Assembly (NCBI GenBank): GCA_046349315.1
Contig: JAXMCQ010000004.1
Span: 1-64,000, forward strand
Reading direction: 5' to 3'
Length of the DNA: 64,000 bases
Source of the DNA: JAEUMG01 sp046349315
Lineage (GTDB): Bacteria > Pseudomonadota > Alphaproteobacteria > Rhizobiales > Aestuariivirgaceae
Position numbers and translations under genes: made by a program. This document shows positions 60,341-64,000 of the stretch, in pieces. Within the stretch, counting starts at the first letter, position 1. The number at the start of each line of letters is the position of its first letter. The notes beneath the pieces were generated by a model. That model was not told where the DNA came from, ran no database searches, and was given only the letters and a program-made list of their open reading frames with translations.

Positions 60341-60635
60341 GACGGCGTCTCCTGTTGCGGATGAAATTAGCGATGCGGAGAGGGTCGGGCAACGCCGCGA
60401 AACACGGCTTCGCCGCATTTGCCTTAGGGCATCGTCAATCTTGAGGGATTTTTGGAAGCGTGACGAGATTCGTACTAATAGCTGCGCAGTTTGTCAAGCG
60501 TTTTGTTCCTAAAAATACGTAAAAGTCCTAAGTTCTTGCTTTGGCTCGAAAAATCGGAACGCGATCGCGGCCGTCGAAAAATTACTCCGTGTACAAACGT
60601 TTTTTCAGACTCAAGGCGAAACTGTGGCAAAATCC
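60341..60635. other. AT-richer spacer between hemN and the oxygenase operon
   Basis: These 295 bases hold the promoter for the MocD-like gene (minus strand) and the region downstream of hemN. Bases 60440-60600 are poorer in GC than the surroundings. An 81-codon plus-strand ORF at 60491 overlaps hemN and shows no family features, so it was not called. No RNA gene is recognised. Confidence 0.4.
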
Positions 60636-62038
60636 TCAGACGGCGATGGCATGGCGCCGCTCGCCCTGAACGGGCGGCAGGTAACGGTCGAAAACCGCAC
60701 AAACGCTGCGCAGGAACGGCCGGCCCGGCTCAGTGATCGCGATTTTCTCGCCCTCGCGAACGAGGATTCCGTCGGCCTCCATCTCGGCAAGCCGATCGCC
60801 GGTATCTCCCCGCGAGAATTCGCCGATATCGGCTTCGAGATCGCACATCAAGCGCTCGATGATCGACGCGCGCCGGCGATCGTCGTCGCTGAGCGCGATT
60901 CCACGTGCCGTTGGCAATTGCCCGGAGCGGACGCCAGCACGCCATTGCGGCACGTCGGATTTGTTCTGTATGAAGCCTCGCGGAAACTTGCCGATGGATG
61001 ATGCGCCGAAGCCTAACAGGCATTGCGCGGCATCGGTCGTATAGCCCTGGAAGTTGCGCCGCAATGTTCCCTTGCGCGCAGCGATTGCGAGATCGTCATC
61101 GGGCTTGGCGAAGTGATCGAGCCCCACCGGCACGTAGCCGGCAGCCTTGAGGCTTGCGGACGCGGCGAGCTGCTGCTGCAGGCGCTGGTGCGAATCGGGG
61201 AGATCCTCATCCTTGATCAAGCGCTGCCGCGCCATCATCCACGGCACATGCGCATAGCCGAACAGCGCAATGCGATCGGGCGCTAGGTCCAAGGCCTCAT
61301 CGATGGTGTCGAGGACCGATTTCGTCGTTTGCCGCGGCAACCCATACATGAGATCGAAATTGACGCCCTCGATGCCGGCATCGCGCAAAGTCTCGACCAG
61401 GCGGCGCACCATGCCAAGGCTTTGCCGGCGATTGATCATCGCCTGCACGCCAGTCTCGAATGTCTGAACGCCGAGACTCGCGCGATTGAGACCCAGGGCG
61501 GCAGCCTTGCGAATCCAGGCCTCGGTCGTGCCGCGCGGATCGAGTTCGGCGGCGAATTCCATGTCGTGGTTAAAATCGAAGGCTTGGCGCAACCGCGCGA
61601 TGAGTTCTTCAAGATGATGCGGCTTCAGGATATTGGGCGAACCGCCGCCGAAATGCAGGGCCGACACGCGCCGCCTGCCGCCGATCGCTCTACTCACCAG
61701 ATCAATTTCGGCCAAGAGGGTTTCGACATAATCATCGATTGGCGTTTCGCTGCGTGCCACCGCGGTGTGGCAGCCGCAATACCAGCAGAGTTCCGTGCAG
61801 AAGGGGATGTGGAGATAGAGCGAAATTGCCGCATGAGTATCGCGGCGAGCCATCCGGCATAGGTCCCGGCATCCACGTCCGGCTTGAACTGCACGGCGGT
61901 CGGATAGCTCGTATAGCGCGGCACGGGGCGGGCATATTTCGCCAGCAATTCATCGGGACCGGCGGTGCCGGGCCAGCCGCACTGCGCCTTGACGCTGCAG
62001 TGGCGCATGTCGCGATGCGCGGTCGATGGAACAATCAT
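60636..62038 (-). pseudogene. hemN: Oxygen-independent coproporphyrinogen III dehydrogenase HemN with an apparent frameshift
   Basis: The first 60 or so residues (from ATG at 62038, with LLAKYARPVPRYTSYPTAVQF) and the remaining ~395 residues (HIPFCTELCWYCGC, the radical-SAM C-x3-C-x2-C site; ALHFGGGSPN) lie in two different frames. The join is near 61850: TGG CTC GCC GCG AT is followed by ACT CAT GCG in the other frame, so one missing base would unite them. The intact enzyme makes protoporphyrinogen precursors under low oxygen. An FNR-type box lies 35 bases upstream of the start. As read, this is either a broken gene or a sequencing error. A shorter GTG/ATG start at 61853 would lose a conserved part. 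Confidence 0.85.
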
Positions 62039-62072
62039 GCTGAAGCTTATCGCCAATGGGACCGTGCACTCC

Positions 62073-62086
62073 TTGACCTAGATCAA
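62073..62086. promoter_or_regulatory. FNR/FixK-type box shared by hemN and hsp20
   Basis: TTGAC-CTAG-ATCAA matches the FNR/FixK consensus TTGAT-N4-ATCAA at nine of ten defined bases. It is 35 bases upstream of hemN and 60 upstream of hsp20, so one dimer could activate both under low oxygen. The FnrN-like regulator is encoded 700 bases away. Confidence 0.82.
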
Positions 62087-62145
62087 GGTCAAAAACGGTC
62101 CAGTGGCGTAGTTAAGCAAGCCAGCAGCAGGGAAAGGAGGCTTCA

Positions 62146-62619
62146 ATGGCCAAATCATTCCTTCCATCTCTCTTCAGTCGCGGCAATGGCGACACGCTCG
62201 ATACGCTCCAGGATGAAATCAACCGGGTGTTTCGTGATTTCTCGCGCGGCTGGCCCGCCTTTCAGGGCTCACTCGTCGGCGATGTCGGGCTTGATCTCGA
62301 TGTTGCGGAAACCGACAAGGCACTCGAAATCACCGCCGAAATTCCCGGCGTCGACGCCAAGGACATCGATGTCTCGATCATCAATGGCATGTTGACGATC
62401 AAGGGCGAGAAACGGTCCCAGCGCGACGAAAAGACCAAAGACTACCAGCTTGTCGAGCGCAGCTTCGGCAGCTTCCAGCGCGCGGTCAGCCTGCCCTTCG
62501 ACGCTGATCCAGGAAAGATCGAGGCGAAGTTCGACAAGGGCGTGCTCACGATATCCGTGCCGAAACCGCCCGAGGTTGCGGCCAAAGTTCAAAAGATCGC
62601 CGTAAAACCGGCAGCCTGA
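62146..62619 (+). CDS. Hsp20-family small heat-shock protein
   Basis: This 157-residue alpha-crystallin protein has an N-terminal helical arm (SLFSRGNGDTLDTLQDEINR), the alpha-crystallin domain (about residues 45-140, GLDLDVAETDKALEITAEIPG to FDKGVLTISVPK) and a short tail without a clear I-x-I. It is an ATP-independent chaperone. GGAAAGGAGG precedes the ATG. The promoter region contains an FNR-type box, and no HrcA-type or ROSE-type element was noticed. Confidence 0.93.
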   Translation: MAKSFLPSLFSRGNGDTLDTLQDEINRVFRDFSRGWPAFQGSLVGDVGLDLDVAETDKALEITAEIPGVDAKDIDVSIINGMLTIKGEKRSQRDEKTKDYQLVERSFGSFQRAVSLPFDADPGKIEAKFDKGVLTISVPKPPEVAAKVQKIAVKPAA

Positions 62620-62634
62620 AGCCCCTCCGGGGGC

Positions 62635-62692
62635 GCGGAGCTTGCAGGAGGAATGCCGCCAGTCGTTCGCCTGCGGGCTCCGCTCTGTTTTT
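62635..62692 (+). terminator. Terminator after hsp20
   Basis: The arms GCGGAGC (62635-62641) and GCTCCGC (62677-62683), extended inward by TTGCAGG and CCTGC, are followed by TCTGTTTTT. This is a Rho-independent terminator of the hsp20 transcript. Confidence 0.8.
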
Positions 62693-62775
62693 CCTAAGGG
62701 CGTGACAATTCGACCCGTGGGGTCTAGCTTGTGAACAGCGTTTTAAAGCGCGTATGTCCGCGCCAGACTGGCTCC

Positions 62776-63531
62776 ATGACAACCGCCCACTCAATTCTTG
62801 GCTCCCCGCTACCCGATTCCCTGCAGCGCTGCCGGCAATGCACGGTACGGCATCGCGCCGTATGTGGCGCCATGGATGACGAACAGATCGCCAAGCTCAG
62901 CGCCATTGCGCATCGCCGGAAGATCCCGGTCGGCCAGGTCATCATGTCGGACCAGGAGCCGGCCTCGTTTTTCGCCAATGTCATTTCGGGTACGATCAAG
63001 CTGACGAAGACTACGTCCGACGGGCGTCAGCAGATCGTCGGTCTGTTGTTTCCGCCTGATTTTCTCGGCCGCGCCTTTCGCCGCAGCAACCCCTATTTCG
63101 CAGAGGCCGCGAGCGATCTTGAAATCTGCGTCTTTCCCAAGAGCGCCTTCGAGCGGCTGGTCGGTGAATATCCCGAACTCGAGCATCGTCTTTTCGAACA
63201 AGCGCTCGATGAGCTTGACGCGGCGCGGGATTGGATGCTGCTGCTCGGGCGCAGGACGGCCGAGGAGAAAGTGGCGAATTTCCTCTATCTGCTCGCGCGC
63301 CGCAGTCGCATGACGCATTGTGCCGATCATGCGACGGCGAGCTTCGAACTTCCCTTGAGCCGCGCCGATATCGCCGACTATCTGGGACTCACCATCGAGA
63401 CAGTGAGCCGGCAGCTCACAAGGCTCAAGACCTCGGGCATCATCCGGCTGGTCAATAATCGCCTCATCGAAGTGCCCGATCTCGAGGCATTGAGCGCCAC
63501 TGCCGGTCAGGACGCGGCGCACGCGCATTGA
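62776..63531 (+). CDS. fnrN: FnrN-type Crp/Fnr regulator with [4Fe-4S] ligands
   Basis: This protein has 251 residues from the ATG at 62776. The oxygen-sensing cluster ligands are C19-x2-C22-x7-C30 and C118, the FNR pattern. A cyclic-nucleotide-like fold is followed by a dimer helix and an HTH with SRADIADYLGLTIETVSRQL. The recognition helix ETVSR keeps the residues that read TTGAT. It is a global activator of micro-oxic genes; sites are seen at 62073 and 63528. A longer start at 62731 adds 15 residues and has no better ribosome site. Confidence 0.92.
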   Translation: MTTAHSILGSPLPDSLQRCRQCTVRHRAVCGAMDDEQIAKLSAIAHRRKIPVGQVIMSDQEPASFFANVISGTIKLTKTTSDGRQQIVGLLFPPDFLGRAFRRSNPYFAEAASDLEICVFPKSAFERLVGEYPELEHRLFEQALDELDAARDWMLLLGRRTAEEKVANFLYLLARRSRMTHCADHATASFELPLSRADIADYLGLTIETVSRQLTRLKTSGIIRLVNNRLIEVPDLEALSATAGQDAAHAH

Positions 63532-63541
63532 TCTAGGCCAA
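63528..63541. promoter_or_regulatory. FNR-like half-conserved box before the UspA gene
   Basis: TTGAT-CTAG-GCCAA has a perfect left half and three of five right-half bases of the FNR consensus. It starts over the last codons of fnrN and ends about 60 bases before the usp ATG, the usual activator distance. Confidence 0.55.
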
Positions 63542-63599
63542 AGCGGACCGGCGGCCGGCGGGCTATTTGGAAGCTTAACAAATTCTTCCGGAGTCGGTC

Positions 63600-64000
63600 A
63601 TGGCTTTCAAGACGATCTTACTCAATCTCAATGAAACCGAGCGCAATGCCGCGCTGATCGAACAGGGCGCCAATCTGGCGCGCGCCATGGATGCGCATCT
63701 CGCCGGCCACTATGTCATTCCGGCCGTGCAGGTCTATCCCTCGACGGCCTTCGAGGCGATGCCGGTCATTTTCGAGGCGCATCGCGAATTCTTCAGGAAG
63801 CAGCAAGAGCAGGTGAAATCGAGCTTCCTCGAAGCGCTACGCCGTCATGGCGTGCAGGGCGATATCGCGGTCGTCGACTCGCCCAGTCCGCTCATCTGCG
63901 ATTCGGTGATTGAGCATGGCCGGGTCAGCGATCTCGTGCTGTTGAGCCAGGTCGATACGTCCGGCAATCAAGGGGTCGAGCTTGATTTCGTCGGCCGCGT
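63600..64000 (+). CDS. UspA-family universal stress protein, 3' truncated by window edge
   Basis: The ATG at 63600 follows GGAG by about seven bases. The 133 residues available begin AFKTILLNLNETERN and continue with a long helix and strand pattern of the Usp fold (IAVVDSPSPLICDSVIEHGR, SDLVLLSQVD). The protein runs past the window end, so full-length Usp (two domains, about 270 residues) is likely but not seen. Rhizobial Usp genes next to fnrN or fixK are often low-oxygen induced. Confidence 0.82.
   Translation, partial: MAFKTILLNLNETERNAALIEQGANLARAMDAHLAGHYVIPAVQVYPSTAFEAMPVIFEAHREFFRKQQEQVKSSFLEALRRHGVQGDIAVVDSPSPLICDSVIEHGRVSDLVLLSQVDTSGNQGVELDFVGR

Noticed and set aside
60491..60736. 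81-codon plus-strand ORF near the hemN end
   Set aside because: It overlaps the hemN 3' end, has no ribosome site of note and no family features.

Overview
This window is chromosomal DNA from a high-GC alphaproteobacterium, most likely of the order Hyphomicrobiales (Rhizobiales). The reasons are the atpHAGDC operon without F0 genes, the run rppH / YibQ-type deacetylase / ctpA / envC / rlmH / rsfS, two DUF1127 micro-proteins, an FnrN-type regulator with FNR/FixK boxes, a MocD-MocE-MocF-like trio, and many short palindromic intergenic repeats. The genus cannot be named from the sequence alone. Nearly all genes have the codon use of a GC-rich genome. The clearest exception is a short segment beside a tRNA-Leu gene.

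Layout. 0-5 kb: an unknown protein, a CYTH-CHAD protein, an AruH-like aminotransferase and an EamA transporter. 5-10.4 kb: opgG-opgH for periplasmic glucans, translationally coupled to an MttB-family methyltransferase that has no in-frame amber codon. 10.4-15.7 kb, minus strand: the two AcnX subunits and a giant LplT-PlsC-Aas fusion. 15.7-25.6 kb, minus strand: one probable operon reading DauA-like D-amino acid dehydrogenase, DppA, DppB, DppC, an unknown membrane protein, DppD, DppF, AruI-like 2-ketoarginine decarboxylase, HAD phosphatase and LplT-Aas. 25.8-31 kb: a DUF1127 gene with a strong terminator, then atpHAGDC. 31-41.5 kb: lepB, a DEAD-box helicase, rppH, a polysaccharide-deacetylase-like gene, ctpA, envC, rlmH, rsfS (apparently with a CTG start), dsbB, a yqaA-like gene, arfB and a GST. 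41.6-45.1 kb: tRNA-Leu(CAA), then a 3.2 kb segment flanked by a perfect 59-bp direct repeat. It carries a winged-helix/TPR regulator, a 72-aa peptide gene, a membrane-anchored Ser/Gly repeat protein and a 101-aa unknown. 45-57 kb: an SDR epimerase, EamA transporters, a second DUF1127 gene, a LysR regulator, HupE/UreJ, a DapA-family lyase, a DD-carboxypeptidase, a CobW-family GTPase, an ArsC/Spx-like protein, DDAH-TusA diverging from MOSC-MobA-MobB, and a DUF924 protein. 57.5-60.4 kb: the MocF/E/D-like oxygenase set. 60.6-64 kb: a low-oxygen module of hemN (frameshifted as read), hsp20, fnrN and a UspA gene cut by the window edge, with two FNR-type boxes.

How the genes may work together. The most striking functional theme is 2-ketoarginine chemistry: an AruH-like transaminase, a DauA-like dehydrogenase and an AruI-like decarboxylase occur in one window, the last two bracketing a peptide-type ABC importer. 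The DauA homologue lacks the glutamate that binds the guanidinium group in the Pseudomonas enzyme, so its substrate may differ. The most promising undescribed element is the 3.2 kb repeat-flanked segment next to tRNA-Leu.
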